Part shown: one piece after another, positions 11,624 through 24,500 of the stretch | Layout: every line of letters starts with the position of its first letter | Numbering within the stretch: position 1 is the stretch's first letter | Source: Blepharisma japonicum | Lineage: Eukaryota; Ciliophora; Heterotrichea; Heterotrichida; Blepharismidae | Direction of reading: 5' to 3' | DNA length: 64,000 nucleotides | Assembly: GCA_949751835.1 (NCBI GenBank) | Contig: CATKHK010000093.1 | Location: 1-64,000 of the forward strand | Program-made: the position numbers and the translations under genes | Notes under the pieces: generated by a model | Databases searched by the model: none | What the model was told of the DNA's origin: nothing | What the model saw: only the letters and a program-made list of their open reading frames with translations

Positions 11624-14600
11624 ATGAAAAGCAATTTACTAATTCTATCATTTATCCATCTCATTCAATGCCAACTGCTTTTGGATATATTTTATAGTGC
11701 TTCAACGGATTTAGAATTTAAGAATTCGGTAACTTGTTCTATAATAGAAAATTTTTCAGACCAGTTTGATATAAAAGAAATTTTAGAAACACCTGAATTA
11801 GACATCTTAAATTCCTGGCAAAATCCCAATATTATAATTGATATAACTTCAAGCGCTTCCTTTTCAGAACTACTCAAAGAATACGCCTCAAAAAATCAAA
11901 TAATTCTCATATCACCTGAATATTCAAATTCATTCAATGACTGGCAATTTTTCACTCATTCTTCGTCTAATAGCCACATAAAGGCTCTCGGCAGTTTGAT
12001 TTCGTTCTTAAATTGGGAAAAATTTATAATACTTTCAAATAAAGATTACCAAATTTTGGATGATTATTTCTTAACAGAATTTTCAATTAAAAAAGTTAGC
12101 ACCTTTTATTTTCCAAATATTGAAAATCAGGACTTAGCTGATTTATTTATAGGGAAAGAAATTAAACCAACAGGGATCAGAAATATAATAATTTTAAATC
12201 AAGGCAAAATCGCTGAAAATTTATTAAAAAGCCTCAAACAGAAAAATATTTTAACAAGTGGTTGTGGAATTATTTTGGGCAGTCAAAGTATTTGAAATAC
12301 AAATACAAATGGAATATTAAGTTATATAGAATCAGGCTTAGAAAATGCTACCGATATATCTACCTATGAAACACTTGCAATAGTAAAATTTTTAAATTTA
12401 ATTCTAAAATTTCCTGAAAATTATGACACATTTGCCTTAAGGGAATTTTTAGAAATAAACACTGCTAATCATTATGCAATTGCGAATTTCACTGTAATAA
12501 ATATCCAAAATGAGCAAAAAATAAAAGTAGGAGAAATCACTGAAGGAGTTTTGAATTTTTCAAATAATCTGATTTTCCCAGGAAACTCATTGGAAATTCC
12601 AAACTCTCCATATACAAATGTTCCGATCTGGATGGGAGATGGCCTTACGAATCCTTTAGGATATCCAAATAGTCCTTATCAAATTCTAAAAGATGGAGCG
12701 AAGTTTGGTATTACATATGCTGAGAGGACTCATTTGCTTGATGGTTTCGAAATATCAGTGATTCATACAAACTGCGGAGCTGAAGTTTATGACCCAACAT
12801 TTTCATTAAATTGCTTTACAAAACTAAAAAGCACGCCAGGAGTTGGATATTTAACGTCACAATATCCCTTAATAATCATCGGTAACCTTGCTTCGATGAA
12901 ATATTTAAATATTTCAATGCCTATGATATCTGAATATTCCCCATTTGCTATTTTAGGAGATAAAGGAATGTTTCCAGATCTAATAAGGATGGGCGGAAAC
13001 GATTATTACCATTGCAACGTTCTGGTCGATCTAATTATCATTTTTGGATGAAAAAATGTGCTTATAATTAGTGAAAATTCTATTCCTAGCATGCTTACTC
13101 ATCAATATGTGGTGCAAAAACTGGAGGCTGCTAATATAAACATTGCAAATTCCCCTGAAGACCGATTAGTCATGGAAAATTATAATCACACTCATTATCA
13201 AACATATAAAAGCTGAATGATAAAAATGAAAAATCTGAGAGTCAGGCCTTGCATCATAAATATTGCACCCCCGTCAGAATTTTATATTATGGAAGATCTT
13301 TATGAGTCTGGGTTCAGAAGAGGAGACATCGTCATTTTAGTCCCTAATAGAGTTGCCTTTGCCTTTATTACTGAGACTGATACAGCTCAGTTGCCTAAAA
13401 TCTCAGAACTTGTTTATGGAGCCATAACTATAAGTGAAGCAGAATGGCTTGGAGACTATGGAAAAGCCATTTTGTCTGAATTTTTAAAGGATTATCCTGC
13501 CAAAAGCTCAGCTTGAAAGTGCTTCTCATTTGATGGGGCAACATTGCTTTTAAATGGTATAAAATTTACTATTGATAAAGGAGGAAATGTTGAAAATTCT
13601 ACATTATTGAACAGTAATTTAAGGCAGCAAAAATTTACAGGCTGTTCTGGTACCATTGCAATTGACCCAGATTCAAATGATAGAAGTTCAGCAACTCTTG
13701 GGATATACAATATGAGATATGACAGTGAAGATGGAATTTTATATGAATATATTGTAGGAAGATACGATCCAGGAAGCCAACAGTTATTGGCTTTTTATGA
13801 AGATGTGAATTGATATGATAACACTACGAAAGCGCCTTCTGATAGAATTATTTATGAAAATGGCTGCCCGTTTGAAAATAGTGAAGTTGAATATTCAGCA
13901 AATGGTGCTGGCATCCTTTATGGGATTTCGTTTAGTATAGTCGTGACTACGATGATTGTGACTTTTTATATATGAAGAAAATGGTGGGTAGTTGATATCA
14001 AAGAAATGACTGAAAAAAAAATAATTCAATTCGAAGATTATGTAGCGATGCTTATGATTTTGATAGATTTTTTGCAGCTAATATCAGTTGGGCCTGATAT
14101 TAAAAATTATGATTCTTTTTCTGATATTATTTCGCATTATGCTTCAATAAACTTTGGTTGGCTTACTAAAGGTAAAAATCTATGAGTTTTTACATATTTT
14201 TCAATAGGAACTGTTATCATTTGGATATTTTTTTGCGCAAAGCATATTTTCAAGTGTGGAGAAAAATCAAATAACGTTATATGGGAATACGGTAGAATTT
14301 TATCCAAGATGTCATTGCCGATTATAGGAAATATGCTATTTTTGCCTATAGTTTCAATTTTTTTAAATGTAATTCAATGCGATCAACAAATAGGGCCAGA
14401 AATAAGCCAAACATTTGTAAGAAATGACTGTTCGACATTTTGCTGGCATGACTCTCATATAATATGGGCAACTCTTTCAATGCTTTGCTTAATCTTTTAT
14501 CTCCCTCTAGCAATTTATTTTCGGCCTTTTTGGGATCTTTCCCATGAGTATATAAATATAAAAACTCGGCCGCTATTTTTGATGCTGAAAAGTGTATTCC

Positions 14601-15235
14601 AAGTAAGCGTGATCGTTCTTAATAAAACAGTGAAAACTTTCAGTCAGTCATTGTATGGACTGCTTTACAATATTTTATTAAGCATTTTTCTATTTATCTG
14701 CTATAAAAAGAAGCCTTATAACGACAGCCGCATGAACCTTTGGCAAATTATTTCTTATTTTGCAATTTTGTGAAGCGTTACTCTTTCTTCTTTATATTGA
14801 TTATTACCTAAAAAATCAGCCAAAATCTGACTATTTTTACAATTTATTGGCTGACTTTTTTTAATTGCTATCGGGCTCTACCTACAGAAAAAATATTGTC
14901 CGACGATGCTTTTTAATGAGCCAGGTGTACAAATTGGCAAATTCTTTAAATTTTCATTAGGTAGCTCAATCCCTGCATCGGAAATTAATAAAGACATCAA
15001 AGAAGCATGCCTTAAATATAAACTGCATTCTAGTAATTCTCATCTTTATGGGAAAATTTCAGATTCTACTAGGCATGTGATATATAATAAGAAAGAAAAT
15101 AAGCTTAAAATTGATATTCATTCAGATTCCTCAAGATGCGTGTTTGCAAGCGATACAACAAATCGGCCTAATATTGAACACATACCAGAAACTACCAGGT
15201 GGATTAATCTTAAGATTGAAGATTTAGAAGGATAA
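11624..15235 (+). CDS. Clade B double Venus-flytrap, multi-pass membrane receptor
   Basis: Intact, 1203 residues, the longest complete member. Signal peptide MKSNLLILSFIHLIQCQ. First flytrap: DWQFFTHSSS, LISFLNWEKFIILS, PTGIRNIIILNQGK, NFTVINIQNEQKI and the closing LIFPGNSLEIPNSPYTN. Second flytrap: NCGAEVYDPTFSLNCF, FPDLIRMGGNDYYHCNVLVD, IIIFGWKNVLIISENS, RRGDIVILVPNRVAFAF, RQQKFTGCSGTIAIDPDS. The membrane half shows QCDQQIG, RNDCSTFCW, PLAIYFRPFW and KKKPYNDSRMNLW. The extra length lies mostly in the tail, which carries charged and Ser-rich stretches (HSDSSRCVFASDTTNRP). Its only close relative is the minus-strand copy at 16081-19973, which it faces tail to tail. Confidence 0.9.
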
Positions 15236-16080
15236 TAAATTTAGTACGTAAATTAATATATTTTTAGAATCAAGGAATTATCATTATTAACTTTTTGCCT
15301 TAATTTCTTGCGAAATACCATAAAAAATATAGCATTCGTTCAGATTTTTAAACAAGTTTTAAACGAGAAAAAAAATCATACTTTTTAATCTATGAAAAAC
15401 CCATTTATATAAACTATTAATTAATTAATTAATTGGCACTAATAATATCAAATTTGCCCCATCAGAAATTGTTTTAGCTCACTAAACTCGATTAAAATTA
15501 CTTAAAGAAGAAAAGAACGATTTTTTGTTACTTTCAAAATTTCATGTTCATTGGTTTATGTGAAAAATCTTTTTCATAAATTTTCAATAAGCATATAATT
15601 TTTTTTTAGTTTTAATATTTTAATATCACAATTTTTATTATTTCCTTGCAGTGTGGTTTTCTATGAATAGATCTACTTTAATTTTTATTTATAAAGTAAA
15701 TATAATCATAAGGATTAATTAATTTCATATTTTATCCATAAAAATTTCTCAAATTGGAAAAAAAATTCAGCAACTTTTTCCGCCCACAGAGGACAGATAA
15801 CTTTAATAAAATGTTTATTCTTCGTAATTTTAATTCTCATAATATGATATAAGATATGATAAAAATATTTTTTGATTATGCTATAATCAATATCCCAAGT
15901 GTCTTATTTATATTAAAATCAAATTCAAGAAGTTTTCTTACTAAAACATTCATAGAAGAGACGCAAATTATCATTATTATTAGATATTTAACAAAATATT
16001 TTCTCCTTTAACATTCTATTAAAATTCTTAATTTTTATAAAAATTTCTTAGTTATTGATAACAAATTATCATTTTAATAT
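15236..16080. other. Convergent spacer between two clade B tails
   Basis: The 845-bp gap between two converging stops. It holds a short TTAA microsatellite (about 15417-15434) and poly-T runs. No gene or terminator hairpin was recognised. Read-through from either side would enter the antisense of a paralogue. Confidence 0.5.
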
Positions 16081-18521
16081 TTAGCCCTCAATCCTAGGCC
16101 TATTTGTGGTATCACTTATAGGTATGCACTTTGAGGAATCTGAATGCTTATCAAATTTAAGTTGGCTTTCCATATTATAATTAGCAAGTTTAATAGAATT
16201 TTGAAAATTTTTCATATGCATATAGTAATTGCCATAATTCAACTTATATTTAATTTCTGCTTCTTTGATATCTTTATTAATTTCAGACGCTGGGATTGAG
16301 CTCCCTAGCATAAATTTTATAAATTTTACAATTTCAACACCTTGCTGATTGAATAGCATACTAGGACAATATTTTCTCTGAAGGTACAACCCAAAAACAA
16401 TAAAAAAAAGTAAGCCAAAAATTTGTGGAAGTAGTCAAAGATAAGCTAATTTTTTAGGTAAAATTCAATATAAAGAAGAAATAGAAACACTTCATAAAAT
16501 TGCAAAATAGGAAATAATTTGTCAAAGATTCATACGATTGTCGTTATAAGGCTTCTTTTTGCAGCAGATATATAGAAAAATGCTTAATAAAATATTGTAA
16601 AGCAGTCCATGCAATGATTGGCTAAAAGTTTTTACTGTTTTATTGAGAGCAATTACGCTCACTTGGAACACGCCCTTCAGCATTAGAAATAGTGGCAGAG
16701 TTTTTATATTCATATTTTCATCAGAAAGACTCCAAAAAGGTCGAAAATAAATTGCTAGAGGGATATAAAAAATTAAACAAAGTACAGAAAGAATTGCCAA
16801 TGTGTTATGAGAGCCATACCAGCAAAAAGTCGAGCAGTCATTTCTTACAAAAGTTTGTCTCAATTCTTTTCCTATTTGTTGATCACATTGAATTACATTT
16901 AAAAAAACTGAAATCATAGGCAAAAAAAGCATATTCCCCATAATTGGCAATGAAACTTTAAATAAAACTCTGCTAAATTCACATATAATGTTATTTGAGC
17001 TTTCCCCAAATTTGAATATATGTTTTAGACAAAAAATAACCCACACAAAAACAATCCCCATTGAGCAATATACAAGTATTCACATTTCATTACCTTTCCA
17101 CTCAAAATTTACTGACGTATAATGTGAAAGAATATTCAAATAATTATCATATATATCAGGTCCAACTGACATGAGCTGCAAAAAATCAATAAAAATCATA
17201 ATCATTGCTATATAATCTTCAAATTGAATTAATTTTTTTTCTGTCATTATTTTTATATCAACTAGCCATCATTTTTTCCATATATAAAAAGTTACAATTA
17301 TTGTCACTATCACAATGCTAAACGAAATCCCATATAAAATACTTGAACCATTTGCTGAATATTCAACCTTATTTTTTTCAAATGGGCAGCTATTATCATT
17401 AATAATTACATCAATAGGTGTATTTGTTGTATTATCATACCAATTAAAATCCTCATAAAATGCTATTAGTTGCTGGCTTCCTGGATCGTATCTTCCTACA
17501 ATATATTCATATAAAATCCCATCTTCATCATACCTCATATTGTATATTCCAATGGTTTGTACACTTCTATCATTTGAATCTGGATCAATAGAAACAGTAC
17601 CTGAGCAGCCCAAAAATTTTTGCTGCCTTAAATTGGTGTTCATTAAGATAGGATCTTCTATATTTTCTCCTTTTTCAATGGTATATTTAATTCCATGTAA
17701 AAGCAATAAAGCTGCATCAAAGGCAAAGCACTTAAATTCTGGCCTCTTAGTTGGATAAACCTTTAATAAATCCGATAAAATGGCTTTACCGAAATCTCCA
17801 AGCCATTCTGCTTCACTTATAATTATTCCTCCATAAAGCATTTCTGAAAGTTTTGATAATTGCACTTTAGGTTGAGGAATATAGGTAAAAGCAAGAGCAA
17901 TTCTATTGGGGATTAAAAATATTATGTCTCCTCTTCTAAACCCAGCATCGTACAAGTCCTCAGTTAAAAAAAACTCTCCCGGAGGTGAAAAATTTAAGAT
18001 GCATGGTCTTATTCTAAAATTTTTCATTTTTATCATTCATTCTTTATAACTTTGATAATGATCATGGGTATAACCTTCCATAATAATCCTATCTTCTGGG
18101 GAGTTCGCAATATTTATATTTGAGGATTCTAATTTCTTTATAAGATATTTATGAGTAAGTAAGGCAGCAGTTGAGTTTTCAGTAAATATCAACACATTTT
18201 TCCACCCAAAAATAAGCATAAGGTCGATGAGTACGGTGCAATGATAATAATCATTTCCAGACATCCTAATTAGGTTTGGAAAAGTTTTTTGATCTCCCAG
18301 AATAGCTGTAGTGACATGAGGTTTCCAATTATTACTAATGGATATAATGATGTCAAATATCCAACACCTGGTGTGCTTTTTAGCTTTGCAAAGCAATTTA
18401 TTGAAAATGTAGGGTCATAGACCTCAGCTCCACAATCTGTATGAATTACAGAAATTTCAAAACCTTCAAGAAAATGATTGTTCTCAGCATAAGCAAGTGC
18501 GAGTTTTGCTCCAGTTTTACT

Positions 18522-18535
18522 TACAGTATACAGTA
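18522..18535. repeat. 7-bp tandem duplication (TACAGTA x2) inside the minus-strand receptor
   Basis: Two perfect adjacent copies of TACAGTA. With one copy the gene strand reads SPYTVSKTGAK, as in the clade B paralogue; with two it shifts frame by one. It is a recent slippage event. Confidence 0.8.
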
Positions 18536-19005
18536 TAAGGGCTATCTGGATATCCCAAAGGGTTCTTAACACCATCTGCCATTCATATTGGGATATTTGT
18601 ATATGCAGAATTAGGAATTGTCAATGAATTTCCAGGAAAAATCAAATTATTTGAAAAATATAAAATTCCATCGGCGATTTTTCCTATTTCTATTTTTTGT
18701 TCGTTTTGAATATTTATTATAGTAAAATTAGCTTGTGCATGATGGTTAACTGTATTTTTTTCTAAAAATTCCCTCAGAGTCAATCTATCATAATTATCAG
18801 GGCATTTTAGCAAAAGATTTAAAAATCTTAAAAATGCTAGACTTTCATAATTATAGTAGCTATCCGCATTTTCTAACCCCGACTCTGTATAAGAAATGGC
18901 TCCATTTCCATATAAACCTCATGAGCCTTCATTTCCTACAATAACTCCAGTTCCATTAATTAGCAAATTGAATTCTTCTAAACTTCTCAATAACATTTTT
19001 GCACT

Positions 19006-19400
19006 TTCCCCATGATTATAAGATTTATATGGAGATATCATACCCAGCCACTTAAAACTTTTATTTTTTCTCCTTCCATTCAGTGGTATGGTAGAGGTTT
19101 TTGGGTTAGCAAGTAGCATACCAACAGGGTTTTTGGGGTTTTGGTGGTTTTTTGTCCCTCTTGGCATTTTTAAGAGCATTCCAGAAATTCAGTTTCTGCT
19201 TAAGCCCTTTTTATGGAAAATAGAAAATTTCTATAAGGTTGCATTTCTACGGCACATCACATTCGGCTTCGAGTCATTAGTGAGTTCATTGCAGAAAAGA
19301 AAGATGCATGGAAACAAGAAAAATTAGAAAGTTATAGTATTTCTTTCATCCTCCAGGAACTAAGCAATAATCTTGATTAAATTTAAGATTCCCCATGATT
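19006..19400. mobile_element. 383-bp insertion of unknown origin with 12-bp flanking duplication
   Basis: The 12-mer TTCCCCATGATT occurs at 19006-19017 and 19389-19400. On the gene strand both copies encode the same NHGE residues, so removing 383 bp restores a continuous receptor reading frame. This is the signature of a staggered-cut insertion. The insert has no clear terminal inverted repeat, no poly-A tail and no similarity to the receptors. Its plus strand holds a protein-like stretch, RLRVISEFIAEKKDAWKQEK, followed by LESYSISFILQELSNNLD and a TAA at 19378-19380, so it may contain a captured gene end. It is not a spliceosomal intron: it lacks GT..AG ends in frame and is far longer than heterotrich introns. 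A non-autonomous element or repair filler are both possible. Confidence 0.6.
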
Positions 19401-19973
19401 TAATATCACAATATTTCTTATCCCACTTGACTTAATTACTTTTCTTATAAATAAATCTGAATTATTTTTAGAATTGCTGTTTGGAAAATAAAATCAGCGG
19501 CAATTTTGATCATTAATATATTTGAAAATTTCATCTTTATCACGATAAACGTCATCGGAAATTACAATGAAAGTAGTCCAATTTAAATGAGAAATGATAC
19601 TTGATAAAGCTTTAATTTGATTTTCTCATGAGCTATGAGTAAAAAATTCCCAATTAGAATATAAATTGGTTGGCTTATTAATTTCTAAAAATATAGACTT
19701 TTTGTCCTCGGCGAATTTTTTTAATGTTTTTGATAGTGATGTGCTAAAAGTTATATCAAATATTACCTCTGGGCTATCCATAAGCTTTTCAATATCTCAC
19801 TTGCTCTCGACTGAAACTAAATTAAAAGAAAATTCGTTTGGAAAATTTTGTTGAAGTAAAACTGCCAAGCTTGAAGTCAAGTGTAAATCTGTGAAAGAAC
19901 TAAAACATATGTCAACAGTTATCTGGGATATTGAAAGAACGATTAAGCACACTATATTCTGTAAAGCCCGCAT

Positions 19974-21349
19974 TAATTATTTATTATCATTAGGTCAATT
20001 GTTTTAAAATTTTAATGTTGAGTATGCTTAATTTGTTCTTTTCACACGCACTTGAAGAAAATTAAAATAGATTATAAGTATCAAGTAAACCTCTTAGGCT
20101 TATTTTGATTAAAATAGTTTTAAAATTTTTTAAATATGAGAATAAGGCACTGGGAGAAATGTCCAGTTTATATATAGCATGTTGGAGGAATTAAAATTTC
20201 GATATAAAAATAAATCTTAATGCTTAATTATAATTATAATACTTATGATTTTGATCAATGAATTCGACCTATATTTTTATTTAGGTCTATCCCATTTTTA
20301 GTAGAAACGTGTTATATTAAAAGCTTTAAGAAAATAATACCAAAGGTATCGCAATTAAAATTGTAAGTACTAAAGCTTTTTTTTGAACTAACAATAACGG
20401 AAAGGGAAATATTAACGATCTGCTGAATGATAATTTTTAAAGGTTTTAACATTACTCATGCTTATCTATAAAATTATTTTGATATCTAAATAAAAAAATA
20501 AGGCAGCTTATGAGATCTTTTAGTTATTTAATAGACGAATTTTGTGGTTAAAGCATCTCAATATCTTAAGCACATTTATCTGAAAAATGAATTATTTTCT
20601 TACTTATAAATAGTCTTCAAATTATTCTAAACAGATGAATAGGTTTTATCTATAAAATTAGTTGACTCAATAATTTTAAATGTTTCAATTCCAGAATTAA
20701 CATTCAAATATAAGAACCTCGCAATATTTTTAATTTTATATAATTATGGAGATTATAACTGCAAAATACTAAAATTTATAGTTTTATGGTCTATTTTTTT
20801 AAAAAAAAATTGTATGATAAATTGCTCAGGCTTCTACTGGCTCGTTGCATATTAACTCATGATAGGTTTTACAAATCTTCATAAAGATGTTCCCAGCCTT
20901 GTTAAATAGTGATTTTAGAATATTAATATTTCCTAGAAACCCAAATTTTCCTCTTTTAGTACATAACAGTATTGGAAATTTAAGTAGCTGTTTTCATTTA
21001 AATAGATATTAGGGATTTTAAGGTGCAAGGGTGTTGCAAGCTTTACTCGAGATTATTTGCAAGTGTATATTTAGATATTGAAAAAATAAAGTGATAAATA
21101 AAAATAATAATGATTTCGATTTTGGCTGTAATCTAATTGTAAGCATTAAGAGATTTATATTAAATATAAAGTTTTTGAGAAGCATACATCAGTCAAGGAA
21201 ATCTTTATATTTTTTATATTATAATTTTTAAATAAATATCATAGCAGCTATAATAAGTGTTGCAAAATGATTTTATATATTTTATGAAAAATTTAATATT
21301 TATCTAATGTAATAAAAGTATAATCAATTTTATGGCTTCTTTTACTATA
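19974..21349. other. Spacer between divergent receptor genes
   Basis: About 1.4 kb of AT-rich sequence separating the minus-strand copy from the plus-strand clade C gene. It presumably holds both promoters. Apart from the protein-like stretch at 20799-21008 (listed separately) I see nothing recognisable. Confidence 0.4.
20799..21008 (-). pseudogene. Protein-like open stretch of an unrelated gene
   Basis: On the minus strand 69 codons stay open between TAA codons and contain LKFPILLCTKRGKFGFLGN, INILKSLFNKAGNIFMKIC and KTYHELICNEPVEAW (the last W is TGA). Base composition is noticeably less AT-rich than the surroundings, and residue use is protein-like. There is no ATG at its start, so it would be an internal or 3' fragment. 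I do not recognise the family. Confidence 0.3.
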
Positions 21350-21512
21350 TTATTTATTCAGCACGATCTTTACAATTGGTTCGAATTGTATAAAACTCTC
21401 AAAAGCCATAAAGGAGCATAATTCAAGCTAAGCTAAAAAATCTAGTGTCTCTTTGAGTATTCGACTTGCTAAATTTCTTTTAATAGCCTTTTTTTTAAAA
21501 ATCTTATAATAA
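21350..21512. repeat. Clade C 5'-flank repeat, copy 1
   Basis: It matches 31093-31254 upstream of the other clade C gene. Shared pieces are ACGATCTTTA, AAAGCCATAAA, ATAATTCAAGC and TTTGAGTATTC, ending a few bases before ATGAA. It is a candidate promoter copied with the gene. Confidence 0.7.
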
Positions 21513-24500
21513 ATGAAAGCTGAACTATTAATATTTTTACTTCTCCAGATAGCTGAATGCCAGCTTCTTGTGAATTTATATTATAGCGCTTTAACAGACC
21601 TAGAATTAAAATCAGTCTTATATGAAAAGCTCATTCAAAGTTACCAAAATCAGATAGAAGTAAGAGAGCGGCTAATAAGCTCTTTTAGTGATTTGGATTA
21701 TTTAGAAATAAATCCCAAAATTATCGTAGACTTAACTTTCAGTACTTCAATTTCAGAATTAATTAAAGAATATGTAGAAAAGAATCATATCATTTTAATC
21801 TCAACCCAAGACTCGTCTCATTCATATAGCAGTTGAGAATTTTTTAGTCACATCGCCAAGCAGAACCATGAAAACGCTCTTAGTAATTTAGTCTCTTTTT
21901 TCAATTGAAATGAGTTTATAATCATTTCGAATGACTTAGATGAAAGTTTTCTTGAAATTTTTTCAAATAAAATAATTAGAATTTTTTATTTTCCAAATAG
22001 CGATGATCAAAATTTGGCGGATTTATTTATAGGCAAAAACATCAAGCCTACAGGGATTCGGAATTTGATAATTATGAACCAAGGAGAAACTGCGAATAAT
22101 TTATTAAAAAGCCTGGATAATAAAAAAATCCTTAATTGCGAGGCTGGGGTTATTCTAGGTAGCCAGAGTAGCTGAAATACAAAATTAGATGGATTAGTTG
22201 GTTACACTGAGTCAGGTTTAGAAAATGCTACTGATTATTATAGCTATGAAGTCCTATCAATATCAAAATTATTAAATTTAATTCTCAGCTTTCCAGATAA
22301 TTCAAATTCTCTTGCAATAAGAGAATTTTTAGAAAAAAACACAATAAATCATTATTTGCCTGGAAATTTCACTATAATAAATATCCAAAACTCTCAAAAA
22401 ATCAATGTTGGTAGCATTTCACAAGGATCCTTAGTCTTTTCTAGCACCATAATATTTCCAGGAAATTCCACTGTAATTCCCAATTTCCCATATACAAACA
22501 TTTCTTTATGGATGGGAGATGGAGCTAGCAATCCTCTCGGGATTGCAAATAGCTCCTTCACTGTAATCAAAGATGGGGCTAAGTATGCACTTAAAACTGC
22601 AGTAGCTGACCATTTTCTTGACGGCTTTGAAATTTGGCAGACTCATATAAATTGCGGTGCAGAAGTATACGAACCTGTATTCTCTTTGAATTGTTATAAA
22701 AAATTAGTAAATGACCCTGGAGTTGCATACTTAATACACCCATTCCCAAATGTAGCCTTAGGAGATATTACATCTATGAGGGTGCTAAACATTACAATCC
22801 CTCTAGTAGCTGATCATGCAGCTGTAGGGGTTCTTTCTAGTAAAACTGAATATCCAGAGTTTATGAGAATAGCCGGAAATGATGATTACAGAGTTAACGT
22901 ATTAATTGACTTAATGTGCATTTTTGGATGGAAAAATGTCCTGATCGTGACTGAAAATTCTACAGTCAGCTGGCTAATTTATGATTATTTAATAGAACGT
23001 ATTAAGGCTGCCAAGATTAATATTGTTAATGATCCTGAAAAAATGCTAATTGCTGAAAATTACAATCCCAGCTATTTTGAGGAATATAAAGATTTAATGA
23101 AAAGTCTTCTGACTTATAAAACAAGGCCTTTTATAATTAATATGGCTCCTCCTTCTTCTTTTTATTTTTTAGCAGATTTGCATAATGCAGGAATCTCTAT
23201 GGGAGATCTGATTGTTTTATATCCTAATAAACTTGCCTTTGTGTACACAACTATACCTGATCCAGTAATGCTAGAAAATATGGCACCGATTGCTTATGGT
23301 GGAATTGTTATAAATGAAGCGGAATGGATAGGAGATTATGGCAAACAGGTGTTAAAAGGCTTTTTAAAAGCCTATCCAACTATAAATGCTGATTTTCGGT
23401 GTTTTTCTTATGATTCAGCTATGCTTGTTTTATATGCACTAAAATATACAGTGGACCAAGGACAAGATGTGTACGACTCAAGTCTTTTTAATAGTCATTT
23501 AAGGCAGCAAAAATTTTTAGGCTGCTCTGGGACTGTTTCTATTAATTCTCAGTCAAATGATAGAAATTCAGCACCGATTGGAATTTATAATATAAGGTAT
23601 GACAGTCAACATAATATATTATATGAACAATTGATAGGAGCTTATGACCTAGGGAGTTTGCAATTGTTTACTTTTTATGAAGATATCATTTGGTATAATA
23701 ATAAAACAGATACACCTTCAGATACTGTTGAATATGAAAATGGCTGTCCTTTTAAGAACAGCCAAATTGAATACTCAGCAAATGGTGCTGGAATTCTATA
23801 TGGTATTTCTATTGGAATTATTATCCATACAACCACCTTATCATTCTATATATGAAAAAAGTGATGAAATGTGGATATCGAAGACATAAGAGAGCCAAAG
23901 CTTATTCAATTCGAAGATTATGTTGCAATGATAATGATTTTAATCGATTTCTTACAATTTATATCAGTTGGGCCTGATATAGATAATTATGATATTTTTA
24001 CTTATACACTCACTCATTTTACTTCTATTAATTGGAAAACTCAAGGCGAATACATATGAATTCAAATGTATTTTTCTTTAGTCGGGATTTTAGTTTGGCT
24101 CTTTATTAGTGTAACACTTATTTTTCGTATTGGAGAAAAGTCAGAAAATGATTGCTTAGATAATTGAAAAATGCTTTCAAAGTGTTCACTGCCAATTCTT
24201 GGTAACGCGCTATTTTTGCCTTTTATTTCAGTATTTTTCAGTGTTATTCAGTGTGATCAGCAAATTGGGTCGAAATTGAGTCAATCTTTTGTGCGTAAAG
24301 ATTGCTCAACATTTTGTTGGAAAGATAACCACATATTATGAGCAATCCTTTCTATATTAAGCTTAGTCATTTATATACCTCTTGCAATATATTTCAGGCC
24401 ATATTGAGAACTCTCTCAAGACATTATTAATATAAAAACGAGACCACTTTTTTTGATGATAAAAAGTGTCTTCCAAGTCTGCATTATTGTTCTCAGCAAA

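Larger units (their letters stand above)
16081..19973 (-). pseudogene. Broken clade A/B mosaic receptor, split by a 383-bp insertion
   Basis: The only minus-strand member. It starts at 19973 (MRALQNIVCLIVLSISQ, signal peptide) and ends with TAA at 16081-16083. The first ~190 residues are clade A-like (YSNWEFFTHSSWENQIKAL, GTGVIVGNEGSW). From about 18800 onward the sequence is clade B-like and close to 11624-15235, including the tail (HSDSSKCIPISDTTNRP). Three lesions are visible: a 383-bp insertion with a 12-bp flanking duplication, a 7-bp tandem duplication at 18522-18535, and a ~46-bp deletion near 18305-18315. The last two together restore the frame. From 18300 to 16081 the frame is open with TGA as Trp, through all membrane segments. 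As written it cannot make a normal receptor, but it looks young. Confidence 0.85.

Noticed and set aside
16692-16919. Plus-strand open frame inside the minus-strand receptor
   Set aside because: It is the antisense of membrane helices 4-6 of that gene and has no independent support. The same holds for antisense frames at 11692, 13492, 26687, 29718, 38099, 48551, 58505, 61881 and 62703.
19006-19400. The 383-bp insert as a spliceosomal intron
   Set aside because: Ends are not GT..AG in the gene's sense, heterotrich introns are about 15-16 nt, and a 12-bp duplication flanks it.
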